64,000 bases of DNA from assembly GCA_025450495.1 (NCBI GenBank), contig JANWHI010000087.1, positions 9,611-73,610 of the forward strand, read 5' to 3'. Positions 44,847 through 53,320 of this stretch are shown piece after piece. The notes below the pieces were generated by a model. That model was given only the letters and a program-made list of their open reading frames with translations. It was not told where the DNA came from and did no database searches. A program made the position numbers and the translations under genes. The stretch's first letter is position 1, and each line of letters begins with the position of its first letter. This DNA comes from Candidatus Dormiibacter sp. (GTDB lineage: Bacteria > Chloroflexota > Dormibacteria > UBA8260).

Positions 44847-45239
44847 TCATCGCTCCTCCACGTACTGGATCAGGATGCCAGCTTCCTGTTGCGGATCGGC
44901 GAGACCAACCAGGGTGCCGCGCGAGCCGGTGTGCGGGACGGCGTCGACAGCGCGCAGACCGCACTGCGAAGCGCCGGCCAGCGCCGCCGCAACATCATCG
45001 ACACGCAGGGCGAGGTGGTGGATGCCCTCGCCATGACGCCGCAGGAAACGAGCAAGGTCGGAGTCCTCGGTCAGCGGTTCGAGCAGCTCCACCATCGCTG
45101 GGCCGGCCCCGAAGAAGGCGGTGCGCACGTCGCGGAACAGCTCATCGCTGCGAAACGCCAGGCCGAGGTCCTTCTCGAAGTGCGGGCGTGCGCCGTCGAT
45201 CGACCGCACCACCCAGCCGACGTGATGCACGGTGCTCAC
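44847..45239 (-). CDS. VOC/glyoxalase-family protein, methylmalonyl-CoA epimerase-like
   Basis: A 130-residue protein with two VOC betaalphabeta modules. HHVGWVVRSID, MVELLEP, GIHHLALRVDDV and the terminal ILIQYVEE give the metal-ligand positions of methylmalonyl-CoA epimerase-like enzymes. It may epimerise or isomerise an acyl-CoA or open a ring. The GTG start makes it the first gene of the long minus-strand array, facing the creatininase-like gene across the operator-bearing promoter region. Confidence 0.82.
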   Translation of the reverse strand: MSTVHHVGWVVRSIDGARPHFEKDLGLAFRSDELFRDVRTAFFGAGPAMVELLEPLTEDSDLARFLRRHGEGIHHLALRVDDVAAALAGASQCGLRAVDAVPHTGSRGTLVGLADPQQEAGILIQYVEER

Positions 45240-45321
45240 GTCACAACCCGCCTGTCCGCCCCGGGCCAGTGGTCAGGTTGACATGCTGCGGCAGCCACGC
45301 GCAGAGTATGCCCGATGCGGA

Positions 45322-45337
45322 CGGAAACCGTTTGCCA
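45322..45337. promoter_or_regulatory. LacI-family operator in divergent promoter
   Basis: CGGAAACCGTTTGCCA exactly fits the LacI-family pattern GGnAAnCGnTTnCC with central CpG. It lies 83 nt upstream of the VOC gene and 110 nt upstream of the creatininase-like start, in the gap that separates the divergent halves of the catabolic cluster. A TTGACA at 45270-45275 is nearby but has no good -10. The LacI gene at 46900 is the obvious candidate for its protein. Confidence 0.75.
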
Positions 45338-45446
45338 CGGGACGCCCGAGAGGGTGGGGTAGCAGCTGAATCAGCCGGGGAACCCCGCGTATTGCGGTCT
45401 GCACGCCACCACCTCCGACGTTCGTGACCGAGCGCCGTCATTCGCC

Positions 45447-46100
45447 GTGCTGCCCGTCGGTGCCCATGAGCAGCACGGCCCGCACCTGCCGCTGGCGACC
45501 GATGCGATGGTGGCGGCATGGGCCGGTGAGCAGGTCGCGCGTCGTCTCGGAGGCTGGCTGTTGCCCACCATCCCCTATGGAACGTCCTTCACCCACCGGA
45601 CATTTCCCGGGACGATCACGCTCGAATGGTCGACGTTGGCGGCCATCGTCGGCGACGTCGTCGCCGGCGCCTACAGCCATGGCGTGACGACCGTCATCGT
45701 GATGAGCGGTCACGGTGGCAACTTCATCCTCAACCCGTGCATCCGCTCGCTGAACGCCCGCCGCACCGACGGGCAGGTGGTGCTGGTCCCCGAGGCAGTG
45801 TTCTTCGGCGAGTCGATGAGCGCCGACGACTTCCACGCCGGGCAGTGGGAGACCTCACTCACCCTGGCGCTGTGCAGGGATGATGTGCAGATGGAGAACG
45901 CCGTCGACTGCGTTCCCAACGGCGTGAGCCGCGCAGAGCTCACCAACCGGCCGATCTCCGACTTCACCGCGACCGGGGTGTGGGGCCGCGCCACGCAGGC
46001 AACCGCCGAAGAGGGATCGCGTCTGCTCGCGGAGATGGGCGACCGTGTCTGCGCCTATGTGTCGGCGTGGCTCGACCGGCTCAACGCGGGGCGCCACTGA
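45447..46100 (+). CDS. Creatininase-family metal-dependent amidohydrolase
   Basis: A 217-residue protein of the creatinine amidohydrolase/MftE family. Metal ligands are visible: Glu, His and Asp in GAHEQHGPHLPLATD, His in SGHGGNF and Glu in LVPEAVF. Members open cyclic amides or cleave peptides. The start is uncertain: GTG at 45447 yields a slightly short protein lacking most of the first beta-strand. The frame is open back to 45363 and reads plausibly (DVRDRAPSFAVLPVG), but only CTG codons are available there. It is the first gene of the plus-strand half of the cluster. Confidence 0.85.
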   Translation: MLPVGAHEQHGPHLPLATDAMVAAWAGEQVARRLGGWLLPTIPYGTSFTHRTFPGTITLEWSTLAAIVGDVVAGAYSHGVTTVIVMSGHGGNFILNPCIRSLNARRTDGQVVLVPEAVFFGESMSADDFHAGQWETSLTLALCRDDVQMENAVDCVPNGVSRAELTNRPISDFTATGVWGRATQATAEEGSRLLAEMGDRVCAYVSAWLDRLNAGRH

Positions 46101-46103
46101 GCG

Positions 46104-46886
46104 ATGGGCGCACTGACGGGGAGGGTCGCGGTGGTGACCGGTGGCAACCAGGGAATCGGCCTGGCCATCGCCCGCGCCATGGCGGCAGAGGGGGCGGCGA
46201 TCGCGATCTGCGCGCGAACCCAGGCATCCCTGGAGCGGGCGGCTGAGGACATTCGCGGCGCCGGCGTGGCGTGCCTGGCGGTCGCCTGCGACGTCGCCGA
46301 CCCGGCGTCGACCGATGCCATGGCAGCAACCGTCGTCGCCGAGCTTGGCACCCCGGACGTGGTCGTTGCCAACGCCGGGATCGCCGGGGCCATCCGTCCG
46401 ATGCACGAGCTGTCCTACGACGACTGGCGGGAATGTGTCGGCATCGACCTCGACGGTGTCTACCTGACCTTCCGCCGCTTCATCCCGCCGATGATCGCGC
46501 GCGGCAGCGGCCGCCTGATCGCGCTCTCCTCGATGACCGGCAAGCGCCCGATGGCCGAACGCACCCCGTACGCCGCCGCCAAGATGGGCGTCATCGGCCT
46601 GGTGCGCAGCCTCGCGCTCGAGTTGGGCCCGCACGGCATCACCGTCAACAGCATCTGCCCGGGAGCCGTTGGCGGTGCACGGCTCGACCGCGTGGCCACG
46701 CAGCAGGCTGAGGCGCTGGGGATCACCCCGGCAGAGTCGATGAGACGCTTCAGCGACCCTGCCGCCCTGAAGCGGCCGACGACGGCCGAGGAGGTGGCCG
46801 CGGCGTGTGTCTTCCTGGCATCCGAGGGCGGCTCAGGGGTCACCGGAGAGGACATGAACGTTTCCGCCGGCCTGGTCATGTATTAG
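46104..46886 (+). CDS. Short-chain dehydrogenase/reductase
   Basis: A 260-residue classical SDR: TGGNQGIG cofactor loop, NAGIAG, catalytic Ser in LSSMTGKRP and Tyr-Lys in PYAAAKMG. It starts 3 nt after the creatininase-like stop and precedes the LacI gene by 13 nt, so the three form one transcript. It is less similar to the two SWW-ending SDRs. It probably oxidises an alcohol in the same pathway. Confidence 0.92.
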   Translation: MGALTGRVAVVTGGNQGIGLAIARAMAAEGAAIAICARTQASLERAAEDIRGAGVACLAVACDVADPASTDAMAATVVAELGTPDVVVANAGIAGAIRPMHELSYDDWRECVGIDLDGVYLTFRRFIPPMIARGSGRLIALSSMTGKRPMAERTPYAAAKMGVIGLVRSLALELGPHGITVNSICPGAVGGARLDRVATQQAEALGITPAESMRRFSDPAALKRPTTAEEVAAACVFLASEGGSGVTGEDMNVSAGLVMY

Positions 46887-46899
46887 CTTTCTGCCCCAG

Positions 46900-48012
46900 A
46901 TGGCACAGGCAAAGCGGGGTGCGTCGACGAAAGCCAGGAACCGCGCCAGGCCGGCGCCGCAGAGTCCGGCGATCCTGCTCGACGTGGCCGCCGCGGCGCG
47001 CGTGTCACTCGCAACCGCGTCTCGCGCCCTCGACCCGGACAGCGATCATCCGGTCAGCGCCAGCACGCGCGAGCGCGTCCAGGCCGCGGCCGCGCGGCTC
47101 TCCTATCACCCCAACCCGATGGCCCGCGCGCTGCGCGCCCGGCGCACCCCGACCATCGCCGTCGTCGTGCACGACGTCAGCGACCCGTACTTCGCCGAGA
47201 TCGTGCGTGGAGCGACCCACACCGCGTCGACACACGGGTTCCTCACCGTCATGTGCAACAGCGACCGCGACCCGGCAACGGAGCTGCGCTACGTCCAGAT
47301 GCTCTGCCTGAGTCGTGTTGCCGGCGTTCTCTTCGCCGGCGGTGGACTGGAGGAGCCGACCTACCGACGCGCCATGCGCGGCTTCATCCGGAGCATCAGC
47401 GAGTACGGCGGTGCCATCGTGGCGCTCGCCCCGCGCGCTGAGGCGTGGGCCGCCGAGGTTCCCGACAATCGGGGCGGAGCACGGCTGGTCACCGAGCACC
47501 TGCTGTCGCTCGGGCATCGCTCCATCGCCATGATCGGAGGTCCTCCCTCCATCCGAACCAGCCGAGAGCGCGAGCGCGGGTACCTCGAGGCCATGGATGC
47601 GGCAGGCGCCGATCCCTACGTCGCCACCAGCGATTTCAGCAGGTCGGGCGGCGCCGAAGCGATGTCACGTGTGCTGGCGCGACGCGAACGCCGCATCACG
47701 GCGGTGTTCGTGGCGACCGACAGCATGGCCATCGGTGCTCTCACCGAGCTGCGCCGGCGCGGCCTCGAGGTGCCCGACGACATCTCGGTCGCCGGCTTCG
47801 ATGACATCCCGGGTTTGGATGTGGTCCATCCCAGCCTCACCACCGTGCGCGTGCCGATGGCGGAGATCGGCTCGGCAGGTGTCACCAGGTTGCTGGCACT
47901 GCTCAACGGTGAGCCGGGCAGGCCGCGCGTCCGGGTGCATCCTGTCACGCTGATGGTTCGCGACAGCACAGCGCCACCACGCCGGCAACGCATCTCTCGC
48001 GCGCGCAGCTGA
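46900..48012 (+). CDS. LacI-family transcriptional regulator
   Basis: A 370-residue regulator. The N-terminal helix-turn-helix (about residues 25-75) reads LLDVAAAARVSLATASRALD with the hinge helix PNPMARALRARRT. The rest is a sugar-binding-protein-like effector domain ending SVAGFDDIPGLDVVHPSLTTV. It has an extra basic N-terminal extension of about 22 residues. It very likely binds the operators at 45322 and perhaps 41804, and so controls the divergent catabolic genes including its own operon. Confidence 0.93.
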   Translation: MAQAKRGASTKARNRARPAPQSPAILLDVAAAARVSLATASRALDPDSDHPVSASTRERVQAAAARLSYHPNPMARALRARRTPTIAVVVHDVSDPYFAEIVRGATHTASTHGFLTVMCNSDRDPATELRYVQMLCLSRVAGVLFAGGGLEEPTYRRAMRGFIRSISEYGGAIVALAPRAEAWAAEVPDNRGGARLVTEHLLSLGHRSIAMIGGPPSIRTSRERERGYLEAMDAAGADPYVATSDFSRSGGAEAMSRVLARRERRITAVFVATDSMAIGALTELRRRGLEVPDDISVAGFDDIPGLDVVHPSLTTVRVPMAEIGSAGVTRLLALLNGEPGRPRVRVHPVTLMVRDSTAPPRRQRISRARS

Positions 48013-48031
48013 CCCGCGCGTCGTCGCGGCA

Positions 48032-48808
48032 TCACCACCACGAGTCACCGGCGCTCAGCCCACCGTCGACGAAGAGAGTCTGGCCGGTGATGAAGCGCGC
48101 ATCATCGGACGCCAGGAAGGCGACCACCTCGGCAACGTCATCGGGTTCGCCGAGCCGCCCCAGGGGCGTGTTGGCGATCGCCGCGGCAACCTGCTCAGGA
48201 TGGTCCTCGATGTAGCGATGGAGCAGCCTGGTTCGGATGATCCCGGGTCCGACCGCATTGACAGTGATGCCCAGCGGCCCCCACTCGATGGCCAGGCTGC
48301 GCACCAGTCCGGACAGCGCTGCCTTGGTCGCCGAGTACACGGTGCGCAGCCTCATGCCATGGACGGCGGACACCGAGCTGGTGACGACCACGCGGCCGCC
48401 GCCGGCCTGCGCGAGCATCGGCGCGAACTCCTGCAGCGTGATGAACGTGCCGTACACGTTGGTGTCGATCATCGAGCGGATGTCGTCGTCGGCGACGTGC
48501 AGCGCCTCCTCGCGGAGGGCGGTGCCCGCGTTGGCGACGACGATGTTCAGCAACACCCCGGCGTCCTCGAGGGCCGCGCGAACCGCTCGCAACTGCACGC
48601 GCCGGCGGATGTCCGCTTGAAAGTAGAGCGGTGGGAAGCCATCGGCGGCACCGGCCGGCTCACGCAGCGCTCGCGGTGGTACGGCCTCGCGCGCGAGCAC
48701 CACCAGCCGCGCTCCATGCTGGGCCAGGCACTGCGCCACTGCGGCCCCGATGCCGGACGTGCCGCCGGTGATGAGCGCGGTGCGGCCGCGCAGGAGCGGC
48801 TCTGTCAC
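48032..48808 (-). CDS. Short-chain dehydrogenase/reductase (SWW-ending paralogue)
   Basis: A 258-residue SDR: TGGTSGIG, NAGTA, catalytic Ser in TSSVSAVHG and Tyr-Lys in YSATKAAL. It is paralogous to the SDR at 34210, with matching EWGP..I-VNAVGPGIIRT and FITGQTLFVDGG blocks and the same SWW terminus, so it may act on a related substrate. GTG at 48808 is chosen; the frame continues upstream and a longer start cannot be excluded. It converges on the LacI gene. Confidence 0.88.
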   Translation of the reverse strand: MTEPLLRGRTALITGGTSGIGAAVAQCLAQHGARLVVLAREAVPPRALREPAGAADGFPPLYFQADIRRRVQLRAVRAALEDAGVLLNIVVANAGTALREEALHVADDDIRSMIDTNVYGTFITLQEFAPMLAQAGGGRVVVTSSVSAVHGMRLRTVYSATKAALSGLVRSLAIEWGPLGITVNAVGPGIIRTRLLHRYIEDHPEQVAAAIANTPLGRLGEPDDVAEVVAFLASDDARFITGQTLFVDGGLSAGDSWW

Positions 48809-48928
48809 CGGTGCGCCGCTCGGCGACGCTGAGGCATGACGCGGCACTCGGGGTACTCTAGTGCGCGCCGGGTCCCGCAAGCCCGGCACCGTGCCGTGGC
48901 TGCGGCGGCGATGTCGGCGATTCGTCGT

Positions 48929-48957
48929 TTGACGCCAATGTCCCCGGCCCGTACCAT
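48929..48957 (+). promoter_or_regulatory. Sigma-70-like promoter for secreted protein gene
   Basis: TTGACG (48929-48934) and TACCAT (48952-48957) are separated by 17 nt, and the ATG of the secreted protein follows 44 nt after the -10. TACCATCACGGCC here resembles TACCATCCGGCC in front of another secreted gene at 57301. Confidence 0.55.
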
Positions 48958-49001
48958 CACGGCCGGTAGCCGACTCCTCGTAATCCCCGACAAGGGTTTC
49001 C

Positions 49002-50171
49002 ATGCGCAGACGTCTGCTCCTGACGTTCTCTGGCGTGATATCGGTCATCGCCGCTGTCATGTTTGAGAGTGCCGTCGCCCAAGCCGCGGCGCCCGCCGGC
49101 GGCTCGTCGGGCCACGACATCTCCTGGCCACAGTGTGGATCCGCATACCCGGCCGACGGCGCCTTCGGCATCGTCGGGGTGACCAACGGACGCGCATGGT
49201 CGTCCAACCCCTGTCTTGCGTCCGAGTACCAGTGGGCGGCGGGGTACCCGCGGACGCCCGACCTCTACATGAACACCGCCAACCCCGCCCCGCACAGCAG
49301 CTTCTACTGGCCGACCTCCGGCGCCCAGGATCCGGCCCTCTGTCAGGACGCCACCTCCACGACCGACCCCGGCTGCGCCTACGACTACGGGTGGCACACG
49401 GCGGCAGACGCCCTGGCCACAGCGCAGTCAGCGCTGGGGAACCTCCCGCAGGGCGTCTGGTGGCTCGACGTCGAGACGGGCAACACCTGGAACGGCGACT
49501 CCTCGTCCAACGCAGCCGATGTGCAGGGCAGCATCGACTACCTCCTCTCCCAGCACGTCGCCGGGGTCGGCGTCTACTCGACCGCCTACCAGTGGGGCGT
49601 CATCACCGGCGGCTACTCGGCCGCCAACGCGTCCTCGTACGCCGCCGCCTGGCGACCGGAGTTCACCTCGCCGAACGGCCTCTCGGGTGCTCCATCGTGG
49701 GTCGCCGGCGCGTCCGGACCGTCGGACGCACCCGGCTACTGCAGCAGCTCATTCCTCGCCACCACCACGTGGCTGGTGCAGTACATCTCCGGCGCTCTCG
49801 ACGTGGACTACGCGTGCGGCACCCCGCCGCCGCCGCAACCCAATGACACGGTGATGATGCCGAGCTCGCTCACCGCGCACACCGGCACGACCGTGACCAC
49901 CTCGGTCACCGTGACGTCGACCAACAACTGGAGCGGCACGGTTGCGCTGTCGCTGAACGCCCCGGCTCGGGTCGCCGCCACCTTGTCCACGACCTCGCTC
50001 ACCGTGCGTCCCAACTCAACGAACCGGGTGACGCTGACACTGCGAAGTGGGACGACCGGCCGTTACACGGTCACGGTGACGGCGCGACCAGCCAGCGGCA
50101 GCACCACCTCGGCGACGCACAGCGCCAGCCTGTCGTTCTCGGTCTCCCGGCGCGGCGTGGACACCTGGTGA
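49002..50171 (+). CDS. Secreted protein with GH25-like TIM-barrel domain and Ig-like tail
   Basis: A 389-residue secreted protein. Residues 1-29 form a signal peptide ending AVAQAAA. The main domain (about 36-270) begins GHDISWPQCG and continues with FGIVGVTNGRAW, WWLDVETGNTW and GVGVYSTAYQWG, a glycoside-hydrolase-25-like fold; the Asp and Glu of LDVE could be catalytic. A Pro-rich linker (PPPPQP) leads to a Thr/Ser-rich beta-sandwich-like C-terminus. A role on cell-wall or environmental polysaccharide is possible but no substrate can be given. Confidence 0.78.
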   Translation: MRRRLLLTFSGVISVIAAVMFESAVAQAAAPAGGSSGHDISWPQCGSAYPADGAFGIVGVTNGRAWSSNPCLASEYQWAAGYPRTPDLYMNTANPAPHSSFYWPTSGAQDPALCQDATSTTDPGCAYDYGWHTAADALATAQSALGNLPQGVWWLDVETGNTWNGDSSSNAADVQGSIDYLLSQHVAGVGVYSTAYQWGVITGGYSAANASSYAAAWRPEFTSPNGLSGAPSWVAGASGPSDAPGYCSSSFLATTTWLVQYISGALDVDYACGTPPPPQPNDTVMMPSSLTAHTGTTVTTSVTVTSTNNWSGTVALSLNAPARVAATLSTTSLTVRPNSTNRVTLTLRSGTTGRYTVTVTARPASGSTTSATHSASLSFSVSRRGVDTW

Positions 50172-50193
50172 GCTGAACACCGGCTGCAGACTG

Positions 50194-50223
50194 CTCGCCG
50201 TGCTGGCGCACCCAGTCGGCGAG
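50194..50223 (+). terminator. Stem-loop after secreted protein gene
   Basis: CTCGCCG (50194-50200) and CGGCGAG (50217-50223) are perfect inverted repeats, with CTGG/CCAG able to extend pairing inside the loop. It lies 23 nt after the stop. No U-tract, as is common in GC-rich genomes. Confidence 0.5.
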
Positions 50224-50319
50224 TGGCACACTGGCCCTCCCGCGGCGCCATCGCTCGCGGGGGACAGATGGTCAAGCGCAGCCCGGCTGCAATGATCGGC
50301 AACCACAGAGGGAGCAGAG

Positions 50320-51609
50320 ATGTCACCGCTGACAGACGGCGCCATGAGTGACAGCGCACGCGAGGAGGTGGCCAGGCTTCCCGTGAGCAAGCTGGTCAAG
50401 GCGCGACTGGTCGACAGCCGCGGGGACCGGCTCGGCCAGGTCGACGACATCATCGTGCGGCTCGCGGATGGTGGCTATCCGCCCGTGACCGGCCTGCGCG
50501 CGCGCATCGGAGGGCGGTTGCTGTTCGTTCCGTCGTCGCGCATCGCCGACCTTCATCCCAACCACGTGCAGCTCTCGGGGGAGCTGCTCGACCTCAAGCA
50601 GTTCGAGCGCCGCCCGGGTGAGGTGTTGCTTCGCGCGGACGTTCTCTCCCGACGGGTCATCGACGTCACCACCGGCAGGCTGGTGATCGCCAACGACATC
50701 GAGATCGCGCGCGTTGACGGCTGGTGGCGCATCGTCGCGGTCGATCCCACGGCCCGCGGGCCGCTGCGACGCCTGCTGCCCGGCGGCCAGCCCGCCGCGC
50801 ACAACGTCATCGACTGGTCGCACATCGAGCCGTTCGTTGGCCACGTCCCGACCTCGCGCCTGCTGCTTCCACTCCGTCGCCTGAAGCGTCTCCATCCCGC
50901 CCAGATCGCCGACCTGGTGGAGCGCGTATCGCACGACGAGGGCGACGAGATCATCACCGCGGTGGGGGGCGACCCGGGTTTCGAGGCCGACGTCTTCGAG
51001 GAGCTCGACACCCATCATCAGCTCGAGTTCCTCGGTCAGCGGTCCAACCAGGAGTCGGCGGAGATCCTCGGTGAGATGGCGCCCGATGATGCCGCCGACC
51101 TCATCCTGGAGCTCGACCAGGACCGCCGCGCGCCGATCCTTGCGCTGCTGCCGCCGGCACACCAGCGCAAGGTGCGCAGCCTGCTCGCCTACAACCCCAC
51201 GACTGCCGGCGGCATGATGATCCCCGACTTCGTCTCGGTCGCGGAATCGGCCACCGTCGAGCAGGCGCTCGGTCAGATTCGTCGCGCGGACAAGCTCCCT
51301 GACGAAGCAGCCAGCGTGGTGACCATCACCGACGCCGAGCACCACCTGATCGGCACCGTCGGTGTCATCGACCTGCTCCGCGCGGTGCCGGAGAGCCGTG
51401 TCCTCGAGGTGATGGAGCCTGTTGTCGCCCGGCTGCGCGCCAGCGCCGACCTCGAAGAGGTGGCGCTGCTGATGAGTGATTACAACCTCGTCGCGCTGCC
51501 GGTGGTCGATGACAACGGCCAGGTCATCGGCGTCATCACCGTCGACGACCTGCTCGAAGCGCTGATCCCGGATGACTGGCGCCGTCGTCAATCATCGGAG
51601 CCCACCTAG
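50320..51609 (+). CDS. PRC-barrel/MgtE-N/CBS-pair cytoplasmic protein
   Basis: A 429-residue soluble protein. Residues 20-165 contain two PRC-barrel-like segments (DSRGDRLGQVDDIIVRL and VIDVTTGRLVIANDIEIARV). Residues about 190-290 match the MgtE N domain (LHPAQIADLVERV, AAEILGEMAPDDAADLILEL-type repeat). A CBS pair follows (GGMMIPDFVSVAESATV... and VMEPVVARLRASADLEEVA). In MgtE these domains are the Mg2+ sensor that gates the channel, but the membrane domain is missing here. The NRAMP-like transporter gene starts 3 nt later, so it likely regulates that transporter. GGGAGCAGAG precedes ATG 50320. Confidence 0.88.
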   Translation: MSPLTDGAMSDSAREEVARLPVSKLVKARLVDSRGDRLGQVDDIIVRLADGGYPPVTGLRARIGGRLLFVPSSRIADLHPNHVQLSGELLDLKQFERRPGEVLLRADVLSRRVIDVTTGRLVIANDIEIARVDGWWRIVAVDPTARGPLRRLLPGGQPAAHNVIDWSHIEPFVGHVPTSRLLLPLRRLKRLHPAQIADLVERVSHDEGDEIITAVGGDPGFEADVFEELDTHHQLEFLGQRSNQESAEILGEMAPDDAADLILELDQDRRAPILALLPPAHQRKVRSLLAYNPTTAGGMMIPDFVSVAESATVEQALGQIRRADKLPDEAASVVTITDAEHHLIGTVGVIDLLRAVPESRVLEVMEPVVARLRASADLEEVALLMSDYNLVALPVVDDNGQVIGVITVDDLLEALIPDDWRRRQSSEPT

Positions 51610-51612
51610 CCC

Positions 51613-53265
51613 GTGACCGACGGTGGCGCCACCACGTCCACGCAGGGCGACGCTGACCACAGGACAGCGGTGCTCGACGAGGCCCACGTCGGCGACATCT
51701 TCGGTGCGCTCGGCACCGTCAGGCTGAGCGACGACGCACCGCGCCGAGGCTGGAAGGCGCGCCTGGTCACCCTGCTGGCGATCATGGGACCTGGCCTGAT
51801 CGTGATGGTGGGCGACAACGACGCCGGCGGGGTGGCGACGTACGCGCAGGCGGGACAGAACTACGGCACGTCCCTGCTCTGGACGCTGCTCCTTCTCATC
51901 CCGGTGCTGATCGTCAACCAGGAGATGGTGGTCCGCCTCGGCGCAGTGACCGGTGTGGGCCATGCCCGGCTCATCAACGAGCGCTTCGGTCGGTTCTGGG
52001 GCTTCTTCTCGGTTGGCGACCTGTTCCTGCTCAATTTCCTCACCATCGTCACGGAGTTCATCGGCATCAGCCTGGCTGCCGCGTACTTCCATGTCAGCCC
52101 GTACATCGCCGTCCCCATCGCCGCCGGCCTCCTGATCGGGATCACCACCACCGGCAACTTCCGGCGGTGGGAACGCGCGATGTTCATCCTCATCGCGGGA
52201 AACCTGCTGCTCCTGCCCCTGGCGGTGATGAGTCACCCCGACGCCGGGACGGTGATCCACAGCGCGGTGGTGCCGGCGGTGCAGGGCGGCTTCAGCTCCA
52301 ACTCGGTGCTCCTGATCATCGCGATCGTGGGCACCACCGTGGCCCCGTGGCAGCTCTTCTTTCAGCAGTCCAACGTCGTCGACAAGCGCATCACCCCACG
52401 CTGGATGGCTTACGAGCGTGCCGACACGGTCATCGGCGCCTTCGTGGTGGTCATCGGGGCGTCGATCCTGATGATGGCCGCGGCCCAGGCATTCAAGGCA
52501 ACGCCGGACGCGGGTCGATTCGCCGACGCCGGCGGCGTCGCAGCCGGCCTTGCCCGCCACGTCGGCCCGGCTGCCGGCGGCATCTTCGCGCTGCTTCTCG
52601 TGGACGCCGCGATCATCGGCGCGAGCGCCGTCACCCTGGCGACCTCCTACGCATTTGGAGACGTGTTCGGACTGCGCCACTCACTCCACCGCGGGATCAA
52701 GGATGCGCGTGCGTTCTACGGGAGCTACTCGGCGATGGTGCTGGTGGCCGCTGCCATCGTGCTCGTACCCAATGCTCCGCTCGGGGTCATGACCACGGCG
52801 GTGCAGGCCCTGGCGGGCGTGCTCCTGCCCAGCGCCACCGTCTTCCTGCTGCTGCTCTGCAATGACAACGCTGTGCTGGGGCCATGGGTCAACCGTCCCT
52901 GGCTGAACGCGCTGGCCAGCGCAATCGTCGGCGTTCTCCTGGTGCTGTCCCTGATCCTTGTCATCTCGACGGTTTTCCCGGCTGTCAACGTCGTCTCGCT
53001 CTTTGAGATCCTCTCTGCTGTCCTGGTCGCGGCCCTGCTGCTCAGCGGAGGACTGATGCTCCGCGGCCGGGGCCGCCGGGCTGCAGCGACGGTCATGTCG
53101 TCGAGCGACCGCGCCCACTGGCGCATGCCACCCCTGGAGTTCTTGGAACGCCCGCAGTGGTCGACCAGCCGTCTCGCGGGAATGTGGGGCCTGCGCATCT
53201 ACCTCCTGGTCGCCATCCTGCTGCTCATCGTCAAGGCGGTGCAACTGGCCACCGCCGGCCACTGA
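51613..53265 (+). CDS. NRAMP-superfamily transporter with magnesium-type (NRMT-like) binding site
   Basis: A 550-residue membrane protein with 11-12 helices and a 50-residue cytoplasmic N-terminus. Helix 1 reads GPGLIVMVGDNDAGGVATYAQAG: the DPGN motif of Mn/Fe NRAMPs is DAGG here (Asp70 kept, Asn replaced by Gly73). Helix 6 reads TTVAPWQLF: the metal-binding Met is Ala244 and the His is Trp246. NRAMP-related Mg2+ transporters are reported to lack the Met and Asn in this way. The preceding MgtE-N/CBS gene supports magnesium. GTG at 51613 follows that gene by 3 nt. The C-terminus (about 490-550) has one more helix. Confidence 0.85.
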   Translation: MTDGGATTSTQGDADHRTAVLDEAHVGDIFGALGTVRLSDDAPRRGWKARLVTLLAIMGPGLIVMVGDNDAGGVATYAQAGQNYGTSLLWTLLLLIPVLIVNQEMVVRLGAVTGVGHARLINERFGRFWGFFSVGDLFLLNFLTIVTEFIGISLAAAYFHVSPYIAVPIAAGLLIGITTTGNFRRWERAMFILIAGNLLLLPLAVMSHPDAGTVIHSAVVPAVQGGFSSNSVLLIIAIVGTTVAPWQLFFQQSNVVDKRITPRWMAYERADTVIGAFVVVIGASILMMAAAQAFKATPDAGRFADAGGVAAGLARHVGPAAGGIFALLLVDAAIIGASAVTLATSYAFGDVFGLRHSLHRGIKDARAFYGSYSAMVLVAAAIVLVPNAPLGVMTTAVQALAGVLLPSATVFLLLLCNDNAVLGPWVNRPWLNALASAIVGVLLVLSLILVISTVFPAVNVVSLFEILSAVLVAALLLSGGLMLRGRGRRAAATVMSSSDRAHWRMPPLEFLERPQWSTSRLAGMWGLRIYLLVAILLLIVKAVQLATAGH

Positions 53266-53320
53266 GAGCCCGACCACCCCGACATGTGGGTGAGGTGGCC
53301 TCACATAGAGCCCCAGGGGG

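Noticed and set aside
51613..53265. Calling the NRAMP gene mntH
   Set aside because: The manganese/iron ligands on helices 1 and 6 are substituted, and the neighbouring MgtE-type sensor points to magnesium.
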